Shown piece by piece: positions 1 through 7,352 of a stretch of 28,077 bases of DNA. Origin of the DNA: CAADGY01 sp035714225 (GTDB taxonomy: Bacteria; Acidobacteriota; Terriglobia; Bryobacterales; Bryobacteraceae); NCBI GenBank assembly GCA_035714225.1, contig DASTMK010000615.1, positions 1-28,077 on the forward strand. The letters are read 5' to 3'. A program made the translations under genes and the position numbers. The notes beneath the pieces were generated by a model. That model saw nothing but the letters and a program-made list of their open reading frames with translations. It was not told the origin of the DNA and made no database searches. Numbering within the stretch: the stretch's first letter is position 1; the number at the start of each line of letters is the position of its first letter.

Positions 1-99
1 CGATGGGACCCGGAAAAAGAACATTTTCTTTCCGACGCCGAAGCCAATCTGCTGGCCGACCGCCCCCGCCGTAAAGGTTTCGAATTACCGAAGCTGTAG
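1..99 (+). CDS. Gfo/Idh/MocA-family oxidoreductase, C-terminal end (partial)
   Basis: Frame 1 is open from the window edge and ends at a TAG at 97-99, giving 32 residues that start RWDPEKEHFLSDAEAN and end RRKGFELPKL. The pattern W-D-P-x-K-E-x-F-x-x-D-x-E-A-N followed by a short Arg-rich tail resembles the extreme C-terminus of the large Gfo/Idh/MocA NAD(P)-dependent sugar dehydrogenases common in Acidobacteria and Planctomycetes. That match is from memory of the family, since the nucleotide-binding domain lies outside the window. The location just upstream of exported carbohydrate-active enzymes fits a sugar-catabolism role. It could be another protein with a similar tail. Confidence 0.5.
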   Translation, partial: RWDPEKEHFLSDAEANLLADRPRRKGFELPKL

Positions 100-158
100 T
101 GCTGCTTATCGAGCTCCGGAGCGCAGATGCGGAGATGTAGTATGCTGTCTCCACCCAC

Positions 159-1853
159 ATGAGATTCCTGGCATTACTTGTTTTGCCCGCGTTGCTGGGC
201 GCGCAGGTTCCTTCGAAGGAAGACGTGCTGCGCGCGATGCGCAAAGCAGCTGATTTCTACCGGCACAAGGTGTCTACCCATGGCGGGTATCATTTTTACT
301 ACACTGCTGATCTGAGTTACGGCAGGTCCGAATCCGCCGAAGGACCCACGCAGGTGGAAGTACAGCGCGAAGCAACCCCAATCGTGGCGCTGGCGTACCT
401 GGATGCCTATGAGGTGACGGGCGACCGCACTTATCTCGACTACGCGCGCGACGCGGCACACGCTCTGGTGAAAGGCCAGCTTTGCAGCGGCGGCTGGGAT
501 TACCTGATCGAATTCGATCCGGAAAAGCGCAAACGCTATCAGTACCGGGAAGACGGCGATTGCGGCGGAGCGGGACGCAACGTCACTACTCTCGATGACA
601 ACGTCACGCAGGCGGCCATCCGGGTTTTGATGCGCGTAGACAAGGCACTCGATTTTTCCGACGCCGCCATTCACGAATCGGCCCGGCTTGCGCTCGACCG
701 TCTCATAGCGGCGCAATACCCAGTGGGAGCGTGGCCGCAGCGGTTCAGTGCGCCGCCCGATTTTTCCAGGTTTCCGGTGAAACGCGCCAGCTATCCGGAG
801 ACGTGGTCGAGAAAATGGCCCGGACCGGAATTTCAGCAGCATTACACGTTCAACGACAACTCCATCGCCGACGCGATCGACACCATGCTGGAGGCGGCGC
901 GAATCTACAACGAGCCGCGCTACCGCGCGTCGGCGGAAAAGGGCGGCCAGTTCATTCTGCTGGCGCAAATGCCCGATCCTCAACCGGCGTGGGCGCAGCA
1001 ATACGATGCGGACATGCACCCCGCGTGGGCGCGTGTCTTCGAGCCCCCTTCCGTCACCGGCGGAGAATCGCAGGGGATTCTGCGCGTACTGATGACGCTC
1101 TACCGCGAAACGGGCGATCGGAAATACCTGGAGCCCATACCGCGGGCGCTTGAATATCTGAAGCGCTCGTTCGTTCCGCGAGCGGATGCGGAAGCCTTCC
1201 GGCGTCTTCCATCCGGTCCGGTGCTCGCCAGGTTCTATGAGCTCAAAACGAACCGGCCGTTGTATATCACCAAGGGAACACGCCTGAATGTCGCCGGTAT
1301 GGGCAGCCGCCTCGTGGATGGATACGAAATCAGCTACACTCCCGAATCGGTGATCACGCATTACGGCGTTCTGGTAAGCGGAAACCAACTTAACGTCATC
1401 GAAGAAGACTACCGGAAACTGGGGGCAGCGGCTCCGAAGGGTGTCCGCAGGCCGGACCTGTTGCGCGGACTGTCGCCCTGGAGCGAACGCCCGTTTCGGA
1501 TGACCGAAGCCCCGCCGCCTCCGAACGAAGTGAAAGAACTGATCGCTTCCATGGATGGGCGCGGCGCCTGGACAAAGATGGGGACCATCGGCCGTGCCGA
1601 CCGGCTTGTCTTCGCCTTCGCCGCCAAAGACCTGGTTCTCCGCATCGGACGCGGGCGCTCGGATGGATCCGCAGGCGATGGTTTGAATTCCCAGGCCGAC
1701 ATCATTCCGATTCAGGAAAACATGACGGTGGAACTTTTCGCCGGACCGCAGCCTCCGCCCGTCAGCATCATCAGTTCGGCGGATTTCGCCGGCAACCTGG
1801 CGCGGCTCGGCCGCTATCTCACCGCGTCGCGACAAACCCGCGCGGGGCGTTAA
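159..1853 (+). CDS. Secreted PL10-like pectate lyase
   Basis: A 564-residue protein with a short hydrophobic signal peptide (residues 1-15, ending near L-G-A-Q), so it is exported. Residues about 20-370 look like the alpha/alpha-toroid pectate lyase family PL10 (Pfam Pec_lyase), which cleaves polygalacturonate by beta-elimination. Recognisable segments are TTLDDNVTQAA (about 143-153), QYPVGAWPQ (about 186-194), HYTFNDNSIADAID (about 228-241) and RFYELKTNRPLY near residue 360. The family is usually near 350 residues, so about 190 C-terminal residues form an extension I cannot assign. The ATG at 159 is the natural start because the signal peptide follows it directly, although no clear Shine-Dalgarno sequence precedes it. 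It is 18 nt from the next gene and probably co-transcribed with it. The family call is fairly secure; the substrate is inferred. Confidence 0.72.
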   Translation: MRFLALLVLPALLGAQVPSKEDVLRAMRKAADFYRHKVSTHGGYHFYYTADLSYGRSESAEGPTQVEVQREATPIVALAYLDAYEVTGDRTYLDYARDAAHALVKGQLCSGGWDYLIEFDPEKRKRYQYREDGDCGGAGRNVTTLDDNVTQAAIRVLMRVDKALDFSDAAIHESARLALDRLIAAQYPVGAWPQRFSAPPDFSRFPVKRASYPETWSRKWPGPEFQQHYTFNDNSIADAIDTMLEAARIYNEPRYRASAEKGGQFILLAQMPDPQPAWAQQYDADMHPAWARVFEPPSVTGGESQGILRVLMTLYRETGDRKYLEPIPRALEYLKRSFVPRADAEAFRRLPSGPVLARFYELKTNRPLYITKGTRLNVAGMGSRLVDGYEISYTPESVITHYGVLVSGNQLNVIEEDYRKLGAAAPKGVRRPDLLRGLSPWSERPFRMTEAPPPPNEVKELIASMDGRGAWTKMGTIGRADRLVFAFAAKDLVLRIGRGRSDGSAGDGLNSQADIIPIQENMTVELFAGPQPPPVSIISSADFAGNLARLGRYLTASRQTRAGR

Positions 1854-1871
1854 GGAATAACATAAGAGGTC

Positions 1872-3221
1872 ATGCGGCGGCGGGATTTCTTCAAGTCAGC
1901 GGCGGTATTGGCCGCACCTCGCGCGGAACAATTCCAATTGGCTACGTTCCAATCGGACATTACCCCTTCGATCGGCGGGCCTTTATTTAATAATGTGACG
2001 GCGCGGAAGATTGTCGATCCGCTGCAGGCGCACGGCGTAGTCCTGCTTGGCGGCGGCCGGCCCATTGTCGTCGCGGTGCTCGACTGGTGCGAAATCCGCA
2101 ATGACGCTTACAACCTGTGGCGCGACGTGATGGCGGAAGCCGCACGCACATCGCGCGAACGCGTGCTGTTGACTTGCGTCCACCAGCATGACGCGCCCTA
2201 CGTGGATACGGAAGCGCAACGGCTGTTCGAAGCCGCCAAAGCACCGGGAAGAATCTGCGATCCGGGCTTCAACGAACATTGCGCGCGCAAAGTTGGCGCC
2301 GCGCTTCAGGCAAGCCTCAACTCCGCGCGCCGCATCACGCATATTGGTACGGGACAAGCCAAGGTGGAACGTGTTGCTTCCAACCGCCGCTACGTCAGGC
2401 CGGATGGCGGGGTGAGTTTCGGGCGTACGAGCGCGACAAAGGACCCAGCCCTGCGCGCATTGCCCGAAGGCACCATCGACCCTTGGCTCAAGACCATCAG
2501 CTTTTGGGAGGAGGACCGGCCGGTTGCAGCGCTCAGTTGCTATTCCACGCATCCGATGAGCTATTACGGGCAAGGCGACGTCTCCGCGGATTTCGTCGGA
2601 ATGGCCCGCGCGCGCCGGCAGAAGGACACGCCCGGCACCGCGCAGATCTATCTCACCGGGTGCAGCGGCGACACCATCGCGGGTAAATATAACGATGGCA
2701 GCCCGGCGAATCGTCCCGTCCTGGCCGCCCGGATGTATCAGGGCATGGTGGGCGCCTGGAAAGCGACCAAACGCCGGCCGCTCAAAAACGTGCGATTCCG
2801 GTCCGTTCCCATGCACCTGGCGCCGCGAGCAACCCCGGGCTTCTCGCCCGCGGAGATGCGCAAAACCCTTGCCGATGAATCCAAGCCATATCTGGCGCGG
2901 GCCGAAGCGGCGTTGGGACTCAGTTGGAGAAAGCGTGTGGATGCGGGCGAGGCGGTCGATGTACCTGCTGTCGATTTCGGCGGAGCCCACCTCGTGCTGC
3001 TGCCGGCCGAGGCGTTCGTGCAATATCAGTTGTGGGCGCAGGAGCTGAGACCGGATTCGTTTGTCATGACGGCAGGGTTCAGCGAATCGGCCCCCGGCTA
3101 CATCCCTACGGCGCAGGCCGCGGCCGAAGGGTATGACGATCACTATAGCTGGGTCGCATTCCCCGAGTGTGAAAACACCATGCGGAACGCCTTGCGCGAT
3201 GCCCTGCGGAGGTATGACTAG
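1872..3221 (+). CDS. Tat-exported neutral/alkaline ceramidase-like protein
   Basis: 449 residues. The N-terminus MRRRDFFKSAAVLAAP is a twin-arginine signal (R-R-x-F-F). The body resembles the N-terminal domain of neutral/alkaline non-lysosomal ceramidases: an early D-I-T-P motif (residues about 29-32), L-x-C-V-H-Q-H-D-A-P (about 100-109) with His104 and His106 as likely zinc ligands, a second His in C-Y-S-T-H-P-M, and L-T-G-C-S-G-D. Family members hydrolyse the amide bond of ceramides, but many bacterial homologues in polysaccharide loci have no known substrate. A GAGG sits only 2 nt before the ATG, an unusually short spacing. The stop codon directly abuts the TTG start of the downstream sulfatase, so the two are almost certainly one transcript. 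Function is inferred from weak family resemblance. Confidence 0.62.
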   Translation: MRRRDFFKSAAVLAAPRAEQFQLATFQSDITPSIGGPLFNNVTARKIVDPLQAHGVVLLGGGRPIVVAVLDWCEIRNDAYNLWRDVMAEAARTSRERVLLTCVHQHDAPYVDTEAQRLFEAAKAPGRICDPGFNEHCARKVGAALQASLNSARRITHIGTGQAKVERVASNRRYVRPDGGVSFGRTSATKDPALRALPEGTIDPWLKTISFWEEDRPVAALSCYSTHPMSYYGQGDVSADFVGMARARRQKDTPGTAQIYLTGCSGDTIAGKYNDGSPANRPVLAARMYQGMVGAWKATKRRPLKNVRFRSVPMHLAPRATPGFSPAEMRKTLADESKPYLARAEAALGLSWRKRVDAGEAVDVPAVDFGGAHLVLLPAEAFVQYQLWAQELRPDSFVMTAGFSESAPGYIPTAQAAAEGYDDHYSWVAFPECENTMRNALRDALRRYD

Positions 3222-4757
3222 TTGAACCGGCGGCGATTCGTCACAACACTCGGCGGCATTCCAGCCGCGGCCGGTGCTTTCGAAGAACGCCGGCCCAACA
3301 TCCTGCTCATCTTCTCCGACGACCACGCCTACCAGGCCATCTCCGCCTACGATGGCCGCCTGAACCATACGCCTAATATCGACCGCCTGGCGCGCGAGGG
3401 CGTTCGATTCGACAACGCGCTGGTGACCAACTCCATCTGCGCGCCTTCACGAGCAGTGGTGCTGACGGGCAAGTACTCGCACCTGAATGGTGTTCTCGAT
3501 AACCGTCAGACCTTCGACGGTGCTCAACAGACCTTTCCCAAAATCCTGCGGCAAGCCGGTTATCAGACCGCACTCTTTGGGAAGTGGCACTTGAAATCGA
3601 ACCCGACGGGATTCGATGTGTGGGAAGTATTGCCCGGCCAGGGCAGCTACTATAATCCGGATTTCCTTACGCCTGACGGCAGGAAGCGCCGCGAAGGCTA
3701 TGTCACCGAGTTAATCACCGGCCTTACGCTGGACTGGCTGGAAAACGGGCGCGACAAGACCAAGCCTTTTATGCTGATGTGCCAGCACAAGGCACCGCAC
3801 CGGAACTGGATGCCCGCGCCGTCGAAGCTGTACCTGTACGATGGCGTCACCTTTCCGGAGCCTCCGAATCTCTTTGATAACTACGAGCACCGCGCCACAC
3901 CCGCGCGCAAACAAGCCATGGAGATCGACCGCCACATGACGCTGATGGCCGATCTCAAAATTCTGCCCGCCGGCGGCACCCCGCCGCAGGACGCCGACTA
4001 CCGGCGCTACCTGGGCGAGTACGGGCGCATGAACGAGGCGCAGAAGCGAATGTGGGACGCCGCTTACCGCCCTCGCAACGAAGCCTTCGCCCGTGCCAAT
4101 CCGCAAGGCAGGGACCTGGTCCGCTACAAATACCAGCGCTACCTGCAAGATTACTTGCGCTGCATCGCGTCCGTGGACGACAGCGTCGGAAGAATTCTGA
4201 ATTGGCTGGACGCCACGGGCGAGGCTGAGAACACGCTGGTGGTCTACGCTTCAGACCAGGGTTTCTATCTGGGGGAACATGGCTGGTTCGATAAGCGCTG
4301 GATCTACGAAGAGTCCATTCGCACGCCCATGCTGGCCCGATTCCCCGGCAAGGCACGCGCTGGATATGTATGCGAAAGCATGGTGGCGAATCTCGATCTG
4401 CCCGAAACGTTCCTGGATGCCGCCGGACTCCGCGTGCCGGCGGATATGCAGGGCCACAGCTTCCTGCGGCTCCTGCGCGGTGAAACCCCCTCCGGCTGGC
4501 GCCAGTCGTTCTACTATCACTACTACGAACGGGGTGAGCACGACGTCGCTCCACATTACGGAGTTCGCACGGATCGCTATACGCTCGCGCACTATTACGA
4601 TACCGGGGAGTGGGAGCTCTTCGACCGCATGAAAGACCCCCACCAGATGCGCAGCGTTTACGCGGAGGCATCGTACGCGGACGTCGTGAAAAAACTCAAG
4701 GCGGAACTGACGAGGCTTCAGCGCGAGCTTCGCGTGCCCGATAGCAAGCCGATTTGA
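3222..4757 (+). CDS. Tat-exported sulfatase (CAPSR type)
   Basis: 511 residues, starting at a TTG with no gap after the previous stop (TAGTTG). The N-terminus MNRRRFVTTLGGIPAAAGA is a Tat-type signal. The type I sulfatase core begins at RPNILLIFSDDHAY, with the metal-binding Asp pair near residues 33-34. The signature S-I-C-A-P-S-R has Cys73, which a formylglycine-generating enzyme or anSME would convert to formylglycine. Further family features are G-K-W-H-L and a late metal site in A-S-D-Q-G-F-Y-L-G-E-H-G. It removes sulfate esters from a carbohydrate or related substrate in the periplasm or outside the cell. No maturase gene is in the window. Clustering with the PL10-like lyase and the ceramidase-like protein suggests joint breakdown of a sulfated polymer, which is inference. 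Confidence 0.9.
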   Translation: MNRRRFVTTLGGIPAAAGAFEERRPNILLIFSDDHAYQAISAYDGRLNHTPNIDRLAREGVRFDNALVTNSICAPSRAVVLTGKYSHLNGVLDNRQTFDGAQQTFPKILRQAGYQTALFGKWHLKSNPTGFDVWEVLPGQGSYYNPDFLTPDGRKRREGYVTELITGLTLDWLENGRDKTKPFMLMCQHKAPHRNWMPAPSKLYLYDGVTFPEPPNLFDNYEHRATPARKQAMEIDRHMTLMADLKILPAGGTPPQDADYRRYLGEYGRMNEAQKRMWDAAYRPRNEAFARANPQGRDLVRYKYQRYLQDYLRCIASVDDSVGRILNWLDATGEAENTLVVYASDQGFYLGEHGWFDKRWIYEESIRTPMLARFPGKARAGYVCESMVANLDLPETFLDAAGLRVPADMQGHSFLRLLRGETPSGWRQSFYYHYYERGEHDVAPHYGVRTDRYTLAHYYDTGEWELFDRMKDPHQMRSVYAEASYADVVKKLKAELTRLQRELRVPDSKPI

Positions 4758-4783
4758 CGCTTCCGAAGGCAATCCGTTAATCT
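4754..4783 (+). promoter_or_regulatory. Candidate promoter of the Rrf2-cysK unit
   Basis: TTGACG at 4754-4759 and TAATCT at 4778-4783 are separated by 18 nt. The -35 box overlaps the stop codon of the upstream sulfatase. Downstream, GATTGCC is repeated in tandem at 4800-4806 and 4807-4813, over the likely start codon, and could contribute to an operator. The -10 match is only moderate. Confidence 0.4.
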
Positions 4784-4808
4784 CTAGTTGGATTGAGGTG
4801 ATTGCCGA

Positions 4809-5240
4809 TTGCCGATGAATATTTCCGTAAAAGGCGAATATGCACTGCTCGCGCTATTTGACCTTGCCAGCCAGCGGCCCGGTGAACCCGTGAAGATCGC
4901 GGATATCGCACGGCGCCAGAAGATTCCCCAGAAGTTTCTCGAGTTGATTTTGGCTACCCTCAAGCAAGGCGGGTTTGTGGAATCGCGCCGCGGCGCGGAG
5001 GGCGGCTATCTGCTGGCGCGTCCGGCGGATTCGATCACCATCGGCGAGCTTTTGCGATTCATCGAGGCCCCGCGTTCAAACCGTTCGAAAGGAAAACGCA
5101 AATCGGATTCGCCATTCGCCAGTATGTGGCGCCAGGTGGATGAGGCGATTTCGAGTGTGGTGGACCAGACGACCTTTGGCGAACTGACTCGCGCCTGGAA
5201 AGAAAACCAAATGAACTATGTACCGAATTGGGAGATCTGA
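4809..5240 (+). CDS. Rrf2-family transcriptional regulator, cysteine-free (CymR-like)
   Basis: 143 residues with the Rrf2 winged helix-turn-helix at the N-terminus: M-N-I-S-V-K-G-E-Y-A-L-L-A-L, I-A-D-I-A-R-R-Q-K-I-P-Q-K-F-L-E, then G-F-V-E-S-R-R-G-A-E-G-G-Y-L-L. The protein has no cysteine at all, so it cannot carry the 2Fe-2S cluster of IscR or NsrR. In that respect it resembles Bacillus CymR, which represses cysteine-metabolism genes and partners with CysK. The very next gene is cysK, whose start lies 2 nt beyond this stop. The TTG at 4809 is 8 nt from a GAGGTG; the in-frame ATG at 4815 would remove two residues and is an equally acceptable start. The regulatory target and CymR analogy are inference from content and neighbourhood. 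Confidence 0.85.
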   Translation: MPMNISVKGEYALLALFDLASQRPGEPVKIADIARRQKIPQKFLELILATLKQGGFVESRRGAEGGYLLARPADSITIGELLRFIEAPRSNRSKGKRKSDSPFASMWRQVDEAISSVVDQTTFGELTRAWKENQMNYVPNWEI

Positions 5241-5242
5241 AA

Positions 5243-6217
5243 GTGCAGCCGACAACAGGTAAGTCCTTTTTTGAAGATAATTCGTTCAGCATCGGGCGGA
5301 CGCCGCTGGTAAAGCTCAATCGCATCACGGACGGTGCGCCGGTTACGATGCTCGCCAAGATCGAAGGCCGGAATCCAGCCTACTCGGTAAAATGCCGGAT
5401 CGGCGCGGCGATGATTTGGGACGCGGAGAAGCGCGGCATTCTAACGCCCGGCAAGGAACTGATTGAGCCGACGAGCGGTAACACCGGAATTGCACTGGCG
5501 TTCGTCGCGGCCGCGCGAGGTTATCCCATCACGCTCACCATGCCGGAGACGATGTCGATCGAACGGCGCAAAGTCTTAAAAGCCTTCGGCGCGAACCTGG
5601 TTCTGACGGAAGGCTCGACGGGCATGAAGGGCGCGATTGCGAAGGCCGAAGAATTTGTGGTTTCCAATCCGAACCGCTACGTCCTCCTGCAGCAGTTCAA
5701 GAATCCGGCGAATCCCGATATCCATTTCCAGACGACCGGTCCCGAGATCTGGGAGGATACCGGCGGGCAAATCGACGTGCTGGTGTCCGGCGTCGGCACC
5801 GGTGGCACCATCACCGGTGTTTCCCGGTATATCAAGCACAAGTTGGGCAAGCCACTTGTGTCAGTGGCCGTTGAACCGTCCAACAGCCCGGTGATTACAC
5901 AGGCAAAGAAAGGCGAGCCGCTTAAGCCGGGACCCCACAAAATCCAGGGACTCGGAGCCGGATTCATACCGGATACGCTCGATCTGTCCGTCGTGGATCT
6001 TGTCGAGCAGGTGACAAACGAGGAGTCGATCGAAATGGCACGACGGCTCGCGCGCGAGGAAGGCATCCTTTCCGGAATCTCCTGCGGAGCGGCCGTAGTC
6101 GCGGCCGTTCGCCTGGCACGGCAGCCCGAGTTTCACAACAAAACCATGGTCGTGATTCTGCCGGACTCCGGAGAGAGATACCTGTCGTCTGTGCTGTTCG
6201 ATGGATTGGTAGATTGA
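5243..6217 (+). CDS. cysK: Cysteine synthase A (O-acetylserine sulfhydrylase)
   Basis: 324 residues from a GTG at 5243 that lies 8 nt after a GGGAG; an in-frame TTG at 5228 is possible but would overlap the regulator. This PLP enzyme makes L-cysteine from O-acetylserine and sulfide in the cytoplasm. Visible features: N-P-A-Y-S-V-K-C-R-I-G with the Schiff-base Lys50, the substrate loop T-S-G-N-T-G-I-A, the phosphate-binding loop G-V-G-T-G-G-T-I-T-G, and S-G-I-S-C-G-A-A near the C-terminus. The length is typical. Translation may be coupled to the upstream Rrf2 gene (2 nt gap), so both are probably controlled together. A GC-rich hairpin follows the stop codon. Confidence 0.95.
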   Translation: MQPTTGKSFFEDNSFSIGRTPLVKLNRITDGAPVTMLAKIEGRNPAYSVKCRIGAAMIWDAEKRGILTPGKELIEPTSGNTGIALAFVAAARGYPITLTMPETMSIERRKVLKAFGANLVLTEGSTGMKGAIAKAEEFVVSNPNRYVLLQQFKNPANPDIHFQTTGPEIWEDTGGQIDVLVSGVGTGGTITGVSRYIKHKLGKPLVSVAVEPSNSPVITQAKKGEPLKPGPHKIQGLGAGFIPDTLDLSVVDLVEQVTNEESIEMARRLAREEGILSGISCGAAVVAAVRLARQPEFHNKTMVVILPDSGERYLSSVLFDGLVD

Positions 6218-6226
6218 ATGCAGTAA

Positions 6227-6267
6227 AGCGGGCGCAAGTTTGGGTGAAAGGGGTGAGTGCGCCCGCT
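6227..6267. terminator. GC-rich hairpin after cysK, possible terminator
   Basis: AGCGGGCGCA at 6227-6236 is perfectly complementary to TGCGCCCGCT at 6258-6267, a 10 bp stem with a 21 nt loop. It lies 10 nt after the cysK stop. No U-tract follows on either strand, so it is not a textbook intrinsic terminator. It may protect the mRNA 3' end or be another structured element. Confidence 0.4.
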
Positions 6268-6342
6268 GTCGTAACGGGGATTTGATATATAAAGCGTAAA
6301 CGGGCGTTGTAAAGTTACACAAAAAAACCAAAAATATTTCTC

Positions 6343-6372
6343 TTGACCGAGCGGCGGAAGGTGGCGTACACT
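6343..6372 (+). promoter_or_regulatory. Sigma-70-type promoter for the DUF72 gene
   Basis: TTGACC at 6343-6348 and TACACT at 6367-6372 are spaced by 18 nt. An A-rich stretch (about 6320-6337) lies just upstream of the -35, as in UP elements. A GGAGG at 6394-6398 and the ATG at 6408 follow at sensible distances. This is one of the better promoter matches in the window. Confidence 0.6.
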
Positions 6373-6407
6373 GGTGGCGAACAAAAGGCGAATGGAGGAC
6401 GCCGTGT

Positions 6408-7316
6408 ATGCCGCAGTCCCCAAATATCTATATCGGACCCGCCGGTTGGTCGTATCCCCACTGGAATGGAGCCGTCTATCCTGAGGCGCGCCCCAGGGGA
6501 TTTCATGCGCTCCATTTTCTGTCCGAATTCACGGACTTAGTGGAAATCAATACTTCGTTCTACCAGCCGCTGCGGCCTGAAATCACCAGCGTCTGGTTAA
6601 AGAAAGTTGACCACAATCCCAAGTTTCTGTTTACCGCCATGCTGAATCGGCGGTTCACGCATGAACGAAGCCTTGAACCTGCGGAGGTGGTGGCGAACAA
6701 GCGAGGACTGTGGCCTCTGCTCAAAGAAGGAAAACTCGGATGCCTGCTGATGCAGTTCCCCTGGGCATTCCGTTTTACGGAGGAGAATCGCGCCTTCTTG
6801 ATCAAATTGCGCCGGACCTTCCATGAATTCCCGCTCGCGGCTGAGATGAGACACAGCAGTTGGATGGCCGATGAAGCGCTGGGTGTGTTCGTGGACTATC
6901 GCATCGGATTCTGCAACATCGACATTCCACAGCATGTCAAGACCATGCCGCCAACGGCGTTCCTGACCTCCGGAATCGCGTACGTACGTCTGCACGGGCG
7001 AAACGCCGGGTTGGGCATTCAGAACTTCGACGCTGCACCACAAAACAGTCAGGATTGCGACTATCTGTATTCGGCGGAAGAACTGTCCGAATGGAAACCG
7101 CGCATCGAGCGGATCGCCCGGCTGGCGGAACGGACGTTCGTGGTAACGAACAACCACGGCGGCGGCAGAGCGATAGTAAACGCGCTGATGCTCGAGGAAC
7201 TGTTCGGAAAAACTCCGGCAGCCGCACCGGCGGGCTTGCGCCGCCTCTATACCTCACAGTTGAAGGCACTCCCGCTGGAAACTCCGCTACAGAACACACT
7301 ATTCGAGGCCGCCTGA
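6408..7316 (+). CDS. DUF72 (YecE-like) family protein
   Basis: 302 residues; the ATG is 9 nt after GGAGG. The family hallmarks are Y-I-G-P-A-G-W-S-Y-P-H-W at the N-terminus, the F-T-D-L-V-E-I-N-T-S-F-Y-Q-P segment, L-L-M-Q-F-P-W, E-M-R-H-S-S-W, Y-V-R-L-H-G-R-N and a late N-N-H-G-G-G-R-A sequence. DUF72 proteins adopt a TIM-barrel-like fold and are widespread, but I know of no secure biochemical role. The conserved acidic and His residues suggest a hydrolase- or nuclease-like active site, which is speculative. It appears to have its own promoter and is followed after 36 nt by a decarboxylase gene on the same strand, with no obvious pathway link. Confidence 0.88.
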   Translation: MPQSPNIYIGPAGWSYPHWNGAVYPEARPRGFHALHFLSEFTDLVEINTSFYQPLRPEITSVWLKKVDHNPKFLFTAMLNRRFTHERSLEPAEVVANKRGLWPLLKEGKLGCLLMQFPWAFRFTEENRAFLIKLRRTFHEFPLAAEMRHSSWMADEALGVFVDYRIGFCNIDIPQHVKTMPPTAFLTSGIAYVRLHGRNAGLGIQNFDAAPQNSQDCDYLYSAEELSEWKPRIERIARLAERTFVVTNNHGGGRAIVNALMLEELFGKTPAAAPAGLRRLYTSQLKALPLETPLQNTLFEAA

Positions 7317-7352
7317 GAAGACGGGCGGATATACTCTCCGATAGGAGCAACA

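Noticed and set aside
174..1835. A 553-codon open frame on the minus strand
   Set aside because: It lies wholly antisense to the PL10-like gene, is very Arg-rich and has no recognisable motif; it is a high-GC shadow of the plus-strand gene.
1983..3368. A 461-codon open frame on the minus strand
   Set aside because: Antisense to the ceramidase-like gene and the start of the sulfatase, both with clear motifs; composition is typical of a shadow frame.
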